Of a stretch of DNA of 64,000 bases, positions 26,350-36,444 are shown piece after piece (within the stretch, counting starts at the first letter, position 1; each line of letters opens with the position of its first letter). Below the pieces are notes generated by a model that had not been told where the DNA came from, did not search any database, and saw only the letters and a list, made by a program, of their open reading frames with translations. Both the position numbers and the translations under genes were made by a program. Location: assembly GCF_009724685.1 (NCBI RefSeq), contig NZ_WMEF01000010.1, forward strand, positions 62,001-126,000. Reading direction: 5' to 3'. This stretch comes from Lysinibacillus cavernae (lineage in GTDB: Bacteria; Bacillota; Bacilli; Bacillales_A; Planococcaceae).

Positions 26350-28461
26350 ATGAAAATTTTTTCAGCTTTTATTACAGCACACGCTAAAGCAATCGTAGCC
26401 ATATGGCTTATTATTTTTCTAGCAATGGCCTACTTTGCTTTACAGCTTCCTGGCAAACTTCAGGGTGATGGCTTTTTCGTTGAAGCAGATCATACCTATG
26501 TTACAAATGAGCTAGCAGAAACATTTGATCTACCATCTGATACGATTTTGATTGTCTTTGATCCAGCTCAAGATAAGAAAATTGAAGATACTTTAAAAAA
26601 ACTAGATAACATAAAAGAAATTCATTCAATTCAATCACCATTAGAAGATTCCTCTTTACGAAAAGATGGTATTGCCTATGCAATGGTTCATTTAAAAAAT
26701 GATGTAGAAAATCTCCCTGACATCGTTGAGGAATTCCGTTCTTTAATTGAAGAAGAAGGGGTTAGCATTACTGGAGGACCGGTTATTTCTGCTGACATTA
26801 ATACGGCCAGTCAAAAAGATTTGGCGTCAGCTGAAGCCATTGGGTTGCCAATTGCCATCATCGTTCTATTATTGGCTTTTGGTACGGTTGTTGCTTCAAT
26901 TTTGCCAATCATCATTGGTGTTGTAACAGTCGTTACTGCCTTTGGTATAATGACGCTACTTAGTGGTAGTGTGAATCTATCCATTTTCGTCTTAAATATT
27001 GTCCCGATGCTTGGCCTTGCTTTAAGTATTGACTTTGCGCTACTGTTTATCAACCGTTACCGAGAAGAGCGTACTCACACCTCTGTTGCACAAGCCATTC
27101 AAACTGCTACACAGACAGCAGGACGTTCAATTATTTTCTCCGCAGTCTGTGTCATGATTGGCTTAGGCGCTATGATCGTTATAGATGTAGAAATTTTTCA
27201 TAATATCGCTCTAGGAGGTACTATAGTAGTCCTGTTAGCTGTACTTTCTGGCTTAACACTTCTTCCTGCCACAATGATGCTTTTAGGTGATAAACTCAAC
27301 AAATGGCGTCTCATACGTGTTAAAGCAGGTGGTGCTAATCGTTGGCGCGGCTTTGCTGGTTTTGTCATGAAACATCCAGTCGCTATTGTGATTACAGCAT
27401 TATTGTTACTTGGCATCGGTATGCTCCCATTAAAGGATATCCAACTAACGATTCCTCAGGTTGATTCCTTACCAACAAAATATGATGCACGTGCAGCTTA
27501 CGATAAATTAGATGAAACGTTTGAACTCGGCGGATCCTCTACTTTATACTTGTTAGCTGAACGAAAAGAAGGCTGGGAAGATGCGGAAGGAAGAGAGCTA
27601 ATTTATGCTATTCAAGAAAAGCTATTAAATGACTCCCTAGTAACAAAGGTTTCAACAATCTATACAGCTGCTAACATTCAAACGCCTGAGGAGCTTTCTG
27701 CTTCTTTAGCAATTCCACAAGTTGCGGAACAGTTAGAGCCAGTAATGAATACTTTTTCAAAAGATACACAATTATTTATCCCTATTACCATCGATGCAGC
27801 AGGTTCATCCACTACAGCTCAAAAGTTTGCCCGAACTTGGATGGATAAAAACCTAGGTGTTGATTTTGCACTTGGTGGTCCGGCTAAATTTAACCAAGAG
27901 ATCTTTGATGAAATTGCGAGTAAAATTGTTTTGGCAATAGCCATTATCATTGTATCTACATTTTTCATTTTAATGCTGGCATTCCGTTCGGTCTTAATTC
28001 CGTTAAAGGCGATTATTATGAATATTATTGGGCTTTCTTCTGCCTTCGGTATACTCGTTTATATTTTCCAATACGGACATTTTGGTATTGAAGCAGGCTC
28101 AATTGTACTGATTATCCCAGTCATCGTTTTCTGTCTTGTATTCGGCTTAAGTATGGACTACGAAGTCTTTTTAATCTCACGTATCCAAGAAGAGTACTTA
28201 AAAGGTGCAGATAATACTCGAGCTACAATTGATGGACTAACTTCAACGAGCCGTATTATTACATCAGCTGCACTTATTATGATTGTTATTACAGGAGCAT
28301 TTGCCTTCACAGATGTTATGCCTGTGAAACAAATTGGTGTTGGTATAGCCATTGCGGTTGCTATTGACGCAACGATAATTCGTCTGATGCTTGTACCTAG
28401 TCTCATGAAACTATTTGGCGATTGGAACTGGTGGCTACCTTTCTCAAAGAAAAGTAAATAA
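26350..28461 (+). CDS. MMPL/RND-family transporter
   Basis: About 703 residues. Two tandem halves each have one membrane helix, an extracytoplasmic loop and a bundle of five helices, the MMPL layout. The proton-relay-like motifs LGLALSIDFALLFINRYREE and VFGLSMDYEVFLISRIQEEY are present once in each half. It resembles B. subtilis YdfJ. Likely substrates are lipids or hydrophobic drugs. I chose ATG 26350-26352 (GGGGGA upstream, rather far). The open frame runs further upstream, but it crosses the pit terminator and has no start with a ribosome site. No regulator is adjacent. Confidence 0.88.
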   Translation: MKIFSAFITAHAKAIVAIWLIIFLAMAYFALQLPGKLQGDGFFVEADHTYVTNELAETFDLPSDTILIVFDPAQDKKIEDTLKKLDNIKEIHSIQSPLEDSSLRKDGIAYAMVHLKNDVENLPDIVEEFRSLIEEEGVSITGGPVISADINTASQKDLASAEAIGLPIAIIVLLLAFGTVVASILPIIIGVVTVVTAFGIMTLLSGSVNLSIFVLNIVPMLGLALSIDFALLFINRYREERTHTSVAQAIQTATQTAGRSIIFSAVCVMIGLGAMIVIDVEIFHNIALGGTIVVLLAVLSGLTLLPATMMLLGDKLNKWRLIRVKAGGANRWRGFAGFVMKHPVAIVITALLLLGIGMLPLKDIQLTIPQVDSLPTKYDARAAYDKLDETFELGGSSTLYLLAERKEGWEDAEGRELIYAIQEKLLNDSLVTKVSTIYTAANIQTPEELSASLAIPQVAEQLEPVMNTFSKDTQLFIPITIDAAGSSTTAQKFARTWMDKNLGVDFALGGPAKFNQEIFDEIASKIVLAIAIIIVSTFFILMLAFRSVLIPLKAIIMNIIGLSSAFGILVYIFQYGHFGIEAGSIVLIIPVIVFCLVFGLSMDYEVFLISRIQEEYLKGADNTRATIDGLTSTSRIITSAALIMIVITGAFAFTDVMPVKQIGVGIAIAVAIDATIIRLMLVPSLMKLFGDWNWWLPFSKKSK

Positions 28462-28468
28462 TATAGTT

Positions 28469-28505
28469 AAAATCCGCCTCCTTCATAAAAAGGAAGCGGA
28501 TTTTT
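28469..28505. terminator. Bidirectional terminator between convergent genes
   Basis: Stem AAAATCCGCCTCCTT with AAGGAAGCGGATTTTT (one mismatch) lies between the converging MMPL and esterase genes, with A/T runs on both sides. Confidence 0.85.
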
Positions 28506-28508
28506 CAA

Positions 28509-29117
28509 TTAAGCATAGATGCTGTTATACCATTCTTTTGCAGCTTGTACTTCAGGCATTGTTAGTTGATGACCAAAATTAAACCATTTTGTCGTTACAA
28601 TTGCACCTGCCGAAGTAAAAAGTGTTGCTAAATCCTCAGATTCTTGCGCTGTACACATCGGATCATTTGAACCAGCACCAATATAAATAGGGGTAGAAGA
28701 AAGTTTCGGTAATTCAATCCCACGTCTTGGCACCATTGGATGATGAAGAATTGCACCTGCTAGCGCATCTTCATAATGGAACAATAAACTTGCTGCAATG
28801 TTAGCACCATTTGAATAGCCTATCGCTACAATTTGTTGACGATCAAAGCCATATTGCTGTGCTGCTTCAAGTAAAAAGTCGTTAAGCTCTTTTGTACGAA
28901 AGATTAAATCCTCAATATCAAAGATACCTTCAGCCAATCGCCGGAAAAAACGTGGCATACCATGCTCAAGTACATTTCCTCGAACACTTAAGATATTTGC
29001 TGTATCATCTATTTCCTTTGCAAGGCCAATTAGACTTTCTTCATTACCTCCTGTGCCATGTAACAACAGTAAAGTCGGCTTTGTTTCATCTGTACCTTTA
29101 TAAAAAATGTGCTGCAC
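28509..29117 (-). CDS. Alpha/beta hydrolase, MhqD-like carboxylesterase
   Basis: About 202 residues with the serine-hydrolase fold. The oxyanion segment is LLLHGTGGNE, the nucleophile elbow GYSNGAN, the acid in GAGSNDPMC and the catalytic histidine in NFGHQL. AILHHPMVPRRG is typical of the MhqD group, which in B. subtilis responds to quinones. I chose a GTG at 29115-29117, seven bases after AGAGGTG. A TTG six bases upstream lies too close to that site. Substrate unknown. Confidence 0.85.
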   Translation of the reverse strand: MQHIFYKGTDETKPTLLLLHGTGGNEESLIGLAKEIDDTANILSVRGNVLEHGMPRFFRRLAEGIFDIEDLIFRTKELNDFLLEAAQQYGFDRQQIVAIGYSNGANIAASLLFHYEDALAGAILHHPMVPRRGIELPKLSSTPIYIGAGSNDPMCTAQESEDLATLFTSAGAIVTTKWFNFGHQLTMPEVQAAKEWYNSIYA

Positions 29118-29134
29118 TGACAATCACCTCTCAA

Positions 29135-29326
29135 TTATCTTGAATTCGAGATAATTGTAGCCTGTGGCAAAATTAAATTCAAGCTCTTTGACTTATTAAT
29201 TTCACGATTTTCACGATTTGGCTGCTCTTCATGATTTTTATAAAAATTAGTAATGGTATAAACTGAAAATAAACATACCGCAATAACAACAACAATAACA
29301 ATTCCCACTAATTTTTTCCCGTTCAT
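29135..29326 (-). CDS. Small single-span membrane protein
   Basis: 63-residue protein with a lysine-rich start, one membrane helix (about 7-27, very valine- and isoleucine-rich) and a charged C-terminal tail (HEEQPNRENREINKSKS). A clear ribosome site, GGGGGAT, precedes the ATG. It lies between the esterase and a conserved hypothetical gene on the same strand. Function unknown. Confidence 0.65.
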   Translation of the reverse strand: MNGKKLVGIVIVVVIAVCLFSVYTITNFYKNHEEQPNRENREINKSKSLNLILPQATIISNSR

Positions 29327-29348
29327 TTATGATGATCCCCCGTATTTT

Positions 29349-29813
29349 TTATTTCTTTGTACGAAAGCCTTCTTCTAGTAAGTATTCTTTCGCAGCATCA
29401 TACGTACCAAATGCCTCTTCAAGATTTTCCCCATGGTATACATTCCAAGAACGTTGCTCAAATGCTAGCTGTAATTGACCACCCTCTCGGCTATGCCAAA
29501 TCTCTACAATCGGCTCCTGCTCTTCTACTTCTTCTGATAAATACTGGATAGAATCCTCAATAATTTCACGAAGCTTTTGCTCATCGTAATCACGAATATT
29601 CACTAAACCTTTATCATTAGCCTCTTGCTCATAGCGTAATAAATCTCCAACAAAGACAAAGCCATTGCCATTTGGATGTAGCTTTTCAACTACAACTGTC
29701 TTCTCATAAAGGCTATCCATGTAATGATAATTTAAGCGTTTTAATGAGATTTCCTTTTTAGTTAGTCCAGAAAACGATTCAATAATCGTTTGTTTTTGTT
29801 CAAATGTTAGCAT
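29349..29813 (-). CDS. Conserved hypothetical soluble protein
   Basis: 154 residues, acidic and predicted cytoplasmic, with no family I can name. It combines an N-terminal helical segment (FEQKQTIIESFSGLTKKE), a beta-rich middle, and a C-terminal part containing WHSREGGQLQLAFEQRSWNVYHGEN. The ATG follows AAAGGAGC. It may be co-transcribed with the small membrane protein downstream. Confidence 0.7.
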   Translation of the reverse strand: MLTFEQKQTIIESFSGLTKKEISLKRLNYHYMDSLYEKTVVVEKLHPNGNGFVFVGDLLRYEQEANDKGLVNIRDYDEQKLREIIEDSIQYLSEEVEEQEPIVEIWHSREGGQLQLAFEQRSWNVYHGENLEEAFGTYDAAKEYLLEEGFRTKK

Positions 29814-29902
29814 ATAAAAAATGCTCCTTTTCTTTACAATCTATCTAACAGTATAACTCATTTTTTCCTATTATATCGTGTAGTTTCTAAATCATTTTTG
29901 CC

Positions 29903-29941
29903 AAAAAAATAGGACAAGCTATTACGTAGCTTATCCTATTT
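29903..29941 (-). terminator. Terminator of the Nudix gene
   Basis: Stem ATAGGATAAGCTA paired with TAGCTTGTCCTAT (one mismatch) with seven T on the minus strand, directly after the Nudix hydrolase gene. Confidence 0.85.
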
Positions 29942-29945
29942 ATAA

Positions 29946-30569
29946 TTATGATGTTTGGTTAAATATTTTTTCGGAAGCAAATTTTATCACTTGTGCAACG
30001 TACAATTCTCGATAGGGAACAAACTGTGCTGTACCGACTGGTCTGACAATTTTTACACGTTGACCATCAGGGAAATATTCGTAGCCTTCAATATTAAGTG
30101 TCGTCGTCTCTCCCAAGAAGAAAGCCTCTGCTTCATTTAGTTTTGCTCTCACTACACCTGATACTTCCTCATACTGTAATGCAAAGGAATTCCAATCATG
30201 CTTGAAAGGGTATATGTAGACATGGCAAAATTCATTGTCGATCATATTTTCAGAAACGATACTGCAAGAGGTCATGCCCATTTTTACAACTTCATGGACA
30301 TCTATTTGGAGCCCCAATTCTTCTTTTACTTCTCGAATACCTGACTCCACTGTCTCAATAGCTAAAAGATGCCCTGCTGCCGTAATATCCAGCAACCCCG
30401 GATAATCCTTTTTCTGCGAGCTACGGACTTGAAAATAAATATATTCTTCATTTACAAGCCAACAGTGAAACGTCTCATGCCAAAGCCCTTTTTCATGTAC
30501 TTCCGCCCTCGTCGCTGTACCAATTTGCTCATGCTGCTCATTAAATACCTTCACAATTTCTTGTTCCAT
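29946..30569 (-). CDS. Nudix hydrolase
   Basis: 207 residues. The Nudix box runs from about residue 66: GHLLAIETVESGIREVKEELGL, with the REVKEE metal-binding core intact. The overall shape, with WHETFHCWLV and a long C-terminal extension, resembles the isopentenyl-diphosphate-isomerase-like Nudix subgroup (YfcD type). The substrate cannot be predicted. It lies 12 bp downstream of an AI-2E family gene and ends in a terminator. Confidence 0.85.
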   Translation of the reverse strand: MEQEIVKVFNEQHEQIGTATRAEVHEKGLWHETFHCWLVNEEYIYFQVRSSQKKDYPGLLDITAAGHLLAIETVESGIREVKEELGLQIDVHEVVKMGMTSCSIVSENMIDNEFCHVYIYPFKHDWNSFALQYEEVSGVVRAKLNEAEAFFLGETTTLNIEGYEYFPDGQRVKIVRPVGTAQFVPYRELYVAQVIKFASEKIFNQTS

Positions 30570-30581
30570 TTTTTTCGACTC

Positions 30582-31679
30582 CTATACTGACTTCGTAGCT
30601 TTTTTCTTAATCGCATTACGTTGATCATAAATATTGGATACGATAACCTTTAATACTGCATAGAATGGTACAGCAATAATAATACCAATGAAACCTGCAA
30701 TATTACCTGCTGCTAGAATAATTGTAATAACTGTAAGTGGATGGATATCGAGTGATTTTCCCATGACGTTAGGCGTGATAAAGTTGCTGTCAATTTGTTG
30801 CGCAACAAGCGTCACAACGGATACCCAAATAACTAAAATAGGATCCTGAATAACTGCTACTATAAGTGCTGGTGTAAAGGCGATCCAAGGTCCAATAAAT
30901 GGAACCATATTCATAAAGAACGCGAAGATAACTAGCAGTAACGAATATTCTAATCCGATAATTAAATAACCTACATACATAATCAGTGCTAATAAAAAAC
31001 TTATTTGCAGTTGACCTTGAATATAAGTACGTAATACATCATCAATTTCACTTAATGTTTTCTTAACCCATTGTTGACGTTCTCCACTGAAATACTTATA
31101 GATGGATGGAGCAAATTTCTCATGATCCTTCAGCATAAAAATAAAGAAAAATGGAATTAAAATGGCTAATAACGACACGGACACAATGGATTGTAAAAAG
31201 GAAACAAATCCTTTACTCGCCACTACTGCAATATCTTGTACAGAATTCGCCATTTTTTCAATAACATCATTTAATTGCTGTGGGAAGTTATCTTTATTTT
31301 GCAGCACATAGTCTGTTAATTGCTGAATGCTCGTACTAATACCAGAACTAATCATAGGGGCATTCTTCACTAATTTATTGACTTGCTCGGCAATTGGATT
31401 ACCAATCATCCAGCCAAAACCGCCTGCCAGCGCTATTAGGCCAAACACAATCGTCAATATACTTGCCCATCTTGGAAATCTACGTTTTTCTAAAAATCTC
31501 TGAATCGGCTCAGTCACATAATATAGGACACCGCCAAGTAGTAAAGGCACAAAAATTGCTTTTAATATGATGACAAGTGGTGAAAAAATCCAATGAATCT
31601 CTATAAAATATTTAATGATTAGTAGTGTAAGTAATATCCCTACACCTACTTGAAACCAAACTTTCCTCGTCACTTTCAT
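30582..31679 (-). CDS. AI-2E family (PerM) membrane transporter
   Basis: 365 residues with about eight membrane helices and a central soluble segment (about 85-150). The family signature FMNMVPFIGPWIAFTPALIVA is present. Members export autoinducer-2 or, in several Bacilli, exchange sodium for protons. The function here is undecided. A second, more distant family member, YtvI, is encoded at 46442-47500. It forms a two-gene unit with the Nudix gene. Confidence 0.85.
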   Translation of the reverse strand: MKVTRKVWFQVGVGILLTLLIIKYFIEIHWIFSPLVIILKAIFVPLLLGGVLYYVTEPIQRFLEKRRFPRWASILTIVFGLIALAGGFGWMIGNPIAEQVNKLVKNAPMISSGISTSIQQLTDYVLQNKDNFPQQLNDVIEKMANSVQDIAVVASKGFVSFLQSIVSVSLLAILIPFFFIFMLKDHEKFAPSIYKYFSGERQQWVKKTLSEIDDVLRTYIQGQLQISFLLALIMYVGYLIIGLEYSLLLVIFAFFMNMVPFIGPWIAFTPALIVAVIQDPILVIWVSVVTLVAQQIDSNFITPNVMGKSLDIHPLTVITIILAAGNIAGFIGIIIAVPFYAVLKVIVSNIYDQRNAIKKKATKSV

Positions 31680-31783
31680 TCACTTCCTTTTATCACAGTT
31701 ACTGAAAATACTACTGATATATTAACCATTTCGCAAGTATTCTAGTATTTATCGACAAAACAAAATTATATGTAGGTTAAAAA

Positions 31784-31834
31784 TAAAAAAACTCGCTCAC
31801 TTCCACAGTGCATCTCGTGGAAGTGTAGCGAATT
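31784..31834 (-). terminator. Terminator of the oligopeptidase gene
   Basis: Long stem (CGCTACACTTCCAC with GTGGAAGTGAGCG, one bulge) followed by T-rich sequence on the minus strand, just after the M3 peptidase gene. Confidence 0.8.
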
Positions 31835-31845
31835 TAAGTGATCAA

Positions 31846-33543
31846 TTATAGCGACGAGTCATCTACTGAATTTAAGTATGCCTCAATTTCCCCAATAACC
31901 GATTCAACACAGCCATCTTCAAATGGTGAAATTAAGCCTGCCTCTTTTACAAGCTTTGTAAAGGACATAGAGCCACCTAAACCACATAGATGAATATAAT
32001 CTTTCCAAGCCGCTTCAAATCCTTCACGTGAACGTTTCCAGAACTGGAAGGCACAAATTTGTGCTAACGTATAATCAATATAGTAGAACGGGCTTGCATA
32101 AATGTGACCTTGACGTTGCCAAATGCTTCCAGCTTCAAGGTAGCTGTTTTGATCATATTCACGGTGTGGTAAATATGTTTCTTCAATTTTCTTCCATGCT
32201 GCTTTACGTTCAGCTGGTGTCATCGTTGGGTTTTCATAAATAACATGTTGGAACTCATCTACTGCAACACCATATGGTAAGAATAAAAGACCGCTACTTA
32301 AATGCGTAAACTTATATTTTTCTGTATCTTCTTTAAAGAACAGCTCCATCCAAGGCCATGTGAAAAATTCCATACTCATCGAGTGAATTTCACAAGATTC
32401 GTAGGTTGGCCATAAATACTCAGGAATACCAATGTTACGGCTTGAGTAAACTTGGAAAGCATGTCCAGCTTCGTGAGTTAACACATCAATGTCGCCTGAT
32501 GTACCGTTAAAGTTCGAGAAAATATATGGAGAATGATAGTTTTCGATAAACGTACAATAACCACCACTCTCTTTTCCTTTCTTCGCTACTAGGTCCATTA
32601 ATTCATGGTCAATCATGAAGTTGAAGAATTCTCCTGTTTCAGGAGATAGCTCCTCATACATTTTTTTACCGTTCGCCACGATCCACTCTGGATCACCTTT
32701 TGGTGTAGCATTACCTGATAGGAAGTTTAGTGCTTCATCATAGAATTTAAAATCTTCAATTCCAATACGCTTGGCCTGACGCTCATATAGCTTAGTTGCA
32801 ACAGGTACAATTAAATCACGAACCTGATCACGGAATTTTTTAACCATTTCAGCGTTATAATCAATTCGATTCATGCGAATATAACCTAGTTCAACATAGT
32901 TGTTATAGCCTAGTTTAATCGCAATTTCATGACGGACTTTTACAAGCTCGTCATATAAACGGTCGAATTCATCTTCATGCTCCGCAAAGAAACCAAAACG
33001 AGCATCAGTTGCTGCCTTACGTGTTTCTCGATCAGTTGATTCCGCAAACGGACCAAGCTGAGCAAGTGTTAATGTCTCCCCATTAAAGTCGATTTGTGCA
33101 GAAGCAACAAGCTTATTGTACTCAGATACTAACTTGTTTTCTTTTTGCATTAAATCAATCACTTCTGGTGAGAAGCCTTTAATTTGATAAGTTGCTAGGT
33201 CAAATAATTGTTGACCCCATTTTTCTTCTAATTGCTGACGGAACGGTGAGTCAATTAATGCTTTATAGTATTCTGTAGTTACTTCTTCTAGTTCAGGACC
33301 AACTTCATCGAAATAGTCGCGCTCTGCTTGATAAAATTCATCATTTGTATCGATTGAAGCACGAATATATACTAAGTTAGCCATTGTGGCAAAGTCATTA
33401 CTGATTGCATTTAATTGTTCAATTACACCACTTTGCTCGTCCATCGATTGTGCATTTTTAAAATGAACGATAAGCGCTAATTGCTGCTCTTTCATCGTTG
33501 CAACATTTGGACGGCTGTATTCATAGTCTTTAAACGTTTTCAT
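31846..33543 (-). CDS. M3-family oligoendopeptidase (PepF-like)
   Basis: 565-residue zinc metallopeptidase. The HExxH motif is H357-EAG-H361 in LTHEAGHAFQ, with the third ligand in the ESCEIHSMSMEF segment about 30 residues later. The N-terminal helical region is typical of the oligoendopeptidase F group, which cleaves short peptides in the cytoplasm. Length fits the shorter M3 clade common in Bacilli. Single gene with its own terminator; the ribosome site GTGGGG precedes the ATG. Confidence 0.92.
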   Translation of the reverse strand: MKTFKDYEYSRPNVATMKEQQLALIVHFKNAQSMDEQSGVIEQLNAISNDFATMANLVYIRASIDTNDEFYQAERDYFDEVGPELEEVTTEYYKALIDSPFRQQLEEKWGQQLFDLATYQIKGFSPEVIDLMQKENKLVSEYNKLVASAQIDFNGETLTLAQLGPFAESTDRETRKAATDARFGFFAEHEDEFDRLYDELVKVRHEIAIKLGYNNYVELGYIRMNRIDYNAEMVKKFRDQVRDLIVPVATKLYERQAKRIGIEDFKFYDEALNFLSGNATPKGDPEWIVANGKKMYEELSPETGEFFNFMIDHELMDLVAKKGKESGGYCTFIENYHSPYIFSNFNGTSGDIDVLTHEAGHAFQVYSSRNIGIPEYLWPTYESCEIHSMSMEFFTWPWMELFFKEDTEKYKFTHLSSGLLFLPYGVAVDEFQHVIYENPTMTPAERKAAWKKIEETYLPHREYDQNSYLEAGSIWQRQGHIYASPFYYIDYTLAQICAFQFWKRSREGFEAAWKDYIHLCGLGGSMSFTKLVKEAGLISPFEDGCVESVIGEIEAYLNSVDDSSL

Positions 33544-33672
33544 TCAAGTCCCCACTTTCTATCATATACCCCGTGATACTTCTATTATATGCCAAATCTA
33601 TCCTATTAAGAAACAATTTTCTTCGCTCAACAGGGGGTGTTTTTTTACACGAGAGCTCTAGATACTAAAACT

Positions 33673-33713
33673 AAAAAATCCAGAAGCCATTACGCCTAGG
33701 GATAATGGCTTTA
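33673..33713 (-). terminator. Terminator of ydcF-like gene
   Basis: Stem AAGCCATTA/TAATGGCTT overlapping the stop codon region, with a T-rich stretch ten bases later on the minus strand. Confidence 0.65.
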
Positions 33714-34286
33714 GTAGCCAACAATATATGTTTTTAGTAAAGCAGCTCTTTCTCTTATTTTTAGTTTTGCTTCTACTGATTTTGGCGTTTCGGCCGCTAC
33801 GACATCTACCTCAAAATCTAAAGTCTCTGCTAGATATTTTGCACGTTTCAAATGAAAATCATTGGAAACAATAGTGATTTTCTTTGTCTCTTTTGGTACT
33901 AGTTCTTTAGAAAAAACTAAATTCTCATATGTGGAAGTAGACTTATCCTCTATGATAATTCTTGTAGCACCTATACCATTTTGTTCCAGATAATCTTTCA
34001 TCACAGATGCTTCTGTTCGATCTTCATCTGATCCTTGTCCCCCTGACACAATGACCTTAACATGTGGGTACTTTGTTAAATATGGAACCGCCACCTCTAA
34101 TCGACTTTTTAATGAAAGTGATGGCACACCACCAGGCTTAACTTTTGCCCCTAGTATAATCATATAGTCAGCCGAGCCATCTGCATTTGGTTCAACACCC
34201 TGCTCTATTTCTTTTCCCAACCAAATATAAAGCACAATTCCTATACAAATTAGAAAAATACTTACTCTAATCACCCATTTTTTCAC
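33711..34286 (-). CDS. YdcF/SanA (DUF218) family membrane-anchored protein
   Basis: 191 residues. One N-terminal membrane helix (about 4-24) anchors an extracytoplasmic DUF218 domain. Its motifs are IILGAKV, VIVSGGQGSDE, EDKSTSTYENL and VSNDFHLKRA. Related proteins (SanA, ElyC, YdcF) affect envelope integrity, but their chemistry is unclear. The start is a GTG (34284-34286) after AGGGAGGGG. Confidence 0.85.
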   Translation of the reverse strand: MKKWVIRVSIFLICIGIVLYIWLGKEIEQGVEPNADGSADYMIILGAKVKPGGVPSLSLKSRLEVAVPYLTKYPHVKVIVSGGQGSDEDRTEASVMKDYLEQNGIGATRIIIEDKSTSTYENLVFSKELVPKETKKITIVSNDFHLKRAKYLAETLDFEVDVVAAETPKSVEAKLKIRERAALLKTYIVGY

Positions 34287-34325
34287 AAATCACCCCTCCC
34301 TTACCTTTTATTAACGTGAAGAAAG

Positions 34326-34354
34326 AAAAAAGGATGCTTGTTTACCAAGCATCC
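34326..34354 (-). terminator. Terminator of the chemoreceptor gene
   Basis: Nine-base-pair stem GGATGCTTG/CAAGCATCC followed by a T tract on the minus strand. Confidence 0.85.
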
Positions 34355-34361
34355 CGAATGA

Positions 34362-36104
34362 TTATCTTAAATTAAAGCGTTTAATGGACTCTTGTAGTGC
34401 AGATATCTCATCAGTGAGATCATTGGAAGATTCACTTACGAGCTGGATTGCTCGTTGCTGTTCATCTACAGATGCTGTTACCTCTTCAGAAGCAGCAGCA
34501 TTCTTTTCACTAACCATGGCAATACTTTCGATGGATTGCATAATACCATTCTTAGAACTATTTAAATATTCTACACCCTCTGTCATATCTCCTATGATTG
34601 CTATTATTTTTTCAACAGCCAATTTAATTTCTTTAAAGGACAACTCTGTAATCATGACCGAATCATTTTGTTGACGCACAATAACATGTGTTTTTTCCAT
34701 CTCATCATTTACTAAGTTCGTTTCACTTTCAATACCCTTTAAAGTAGTGCGTACTAGTTCTGTCGCTATAGATGTTTGATCTGCAAGCTTCCGTACTTCA
34801 TCCGCAACAACTGCGAATCCTTTGCCATGTTCACCCGCTCGTGCTGCTTCAATCGAGGCGTTAAGAGCAAGAAGATTCGTTTGATCTGAAATCTCAGTAA
34901 TCGTCCCCACAATGCCTTCAATTTCACGCACTTTGACAATTAAACTACCAAACACAGACCGAATATTCTGAATAATAGTTGAAGACTCTTGAGATTTCAT
35001 TTTCAAGCTATCTATATTGACTAAACCTTCTTCATTTGATTTTTTCATATGCTGTGATGCGTCTAGCATTAATTCATTTTTATCATGCAATCCTTCAATT
35101 TGTTGAGCAAACTCGACAGCTATTCGATTCGTATCCTCCGCTTCGGATGCTTGCTGTACAGCACCTTTCGATACTTCATTAATAGCTTTGACGATTTCGT
35201 CACCATAGGCATTTGTCTCTTCAGCCACCGCTGTTAAGTTTGCTGATGTCGATTGTATTTCTACAATTGCTTCCTCCACGTCTGAGATTAGCGTTTTGAG
35301 TTGATCAACCATCTCATTAAAGCCCTCATTTAACTGACCAATTTCATCTGAACGTTGTAAATGTTCAATCTCTACAGTTAAATTCCCTTTCGCGACTTCA
35401 CGTACACGCCTAGATAATTTTTTAACAGGTAAAGCCAGATGTCTTGAAACAAGAATAACAATGATAGTCCCTATAATAATAGCACCCGCTAATGTCACAC
35501 CAATCACTAATAATAGAGAATTCGCCTCTTCATTAAAATCTTGCATATATGTACCTGATGCAATAACCCATCCCCAATATGGATCTTTTGCAGAGTAAAT
35601 AATTTTATCTGCTATCACATTTTGACCTGGTAACTCAAATTCATATTTTGTAAAGCCACCACCATCAAGCGCCTTTTCCGTTACTTCTCGTATAAAGTAA
35701 TTGCCGCTACTATCTTGGTCCTCCCAAAGATTATCTCCTTCTCTAGTTGGATGTGTTGTTAATGTCCCTTTCTCATCCAACACATAGATATAGCCATACT
35801 CTCCTAAATCACCCGGATAATTAATTGGTCGCTTGCCTTCACTATCTTTAGGACCAAGGAATGCTTCTCGTACTCGCTCCTGTGCTACCTCTAAAGGAAT
35901 GTCACCTTTTTCAACACTCTCGTTTGCAAGTTCAATTAATTGTAAAGAATTTTGAACACTATTGTAAATTACTTGCTCACCAATATCCTCCATCCCATGC
36001 TTAGCCTTACTATAACTCACTAAACCAATAATAAAACTAGGAATAATTAGTAGTGCTAATGAAATAATAATTAGTTTCCCCTGGATTGAACGTAAAAAAC
36101 CCAT
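34362..36104 (-). CDS. Methyl-accepting chemotaxis protein with Cache sensor
   Basis: 580-residue chemoreceptor. It has an N-terminal membrane helix (about 8-30) and an extracytoplasmic Cache-type domain (about 35-190, with [17 protein letters not shown] and [14 protein letters not shown]). A second helix (about 197-220), HAMP, and a long coiled-coil signalling domain follow. The hairpin tip [22 protein letters not shown] lies at about 405-427. It should sense a small ligand and control CheA. The Cache type often binds small organic acids, but the ligand is unknown. Confidence 0.92.
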   Translation of the reverse strand: MGFLRSIQGKLIIISLALLIIPSFIIGLVSYSKAKHGMEDIGEQVIYNSVQNSLQLIELANESVEKGDIPLEVAQERVREAFLGPKDSEGKRPINYPGDLGEYGYIYVLDEKGTLTTHPTREGDNLWEDQDSSGNYFIREVTEKALDGGGFTKYEFELPGQNVIADKIIYSAKDPYWGWVIASGTYMQDFNEEANSLLLVIGVTLAGAIIIGTIIVILVSRHLALPVKKLSRRVREVAKGNLTVEIEHLQRSDEIGQLNEGFNEMVDQLKTLISDVEEAIVEIQSTSANLTAVAEETNAYGDEIVKAINEVSKGAVQQASEAEDTNRIAVEFAQQIEGLHDKNELMLDASQHMKKSNEEGLVNIDSLKMKSQESSTIIQNIRSVFGSLIVKVREIEGIVGTITEISDQTNLLALNASIEAARAGEHGKGFAVVADEVRKLADQTSIATELVRTTLKGIESETNLVNDEMEKTHVIVRQQNDSVMITELSFKEIKLAVEKIIAIIGDMTEGVEYLNSSKNGIMQSIESIAMVSEKNAAASEEVTASVDEQQRAIQLVSESSNDLTDEISALQESIKRFNLR

Positions 36105-36444
36105 ACTTTAGTCCCCCATTTCCTTCGTTCAACTATATATTAATTTATATTATATTATGTTATGGTTTGTTAATTTTAACAATGGGTAAAACACAATTTA
36201 TTTTATATTTTACCTTTATTTGTCATATTTTAGTATTTTTCTCCAACTTGTGAACCCACGGCATTGCGGAATATGTATCATTAGAAACTATTTTTCTACA
36301 AGATCTATACTCCTAGAAAAATAGTTTCAAAGTCATCATAGTTTGAATGTATTAATCGTTTTTATTACCTCTCTAGATGTTTGGACTAAAACTGTTACAA
36401 CTTTATTTTATTGTACTATTATTCTAACTATTTAGACATTAAAT
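36105..36444. other. Intergenic region with a perfect 14-bp inverted repeat
   Basis: AT-rich 340 bp between the chemoreceptor and arsB. GAAACTATTTTTCT at 36284-36297 is repeated in inverted form at 36315-36328, giving a perfect 14-bp stem with a 17-base loop and no T tract. It might be a weak terminator for arsB, a regulatory palindrome or a miniature-element remnant. No gene is seen here. Confidence 0.5.
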
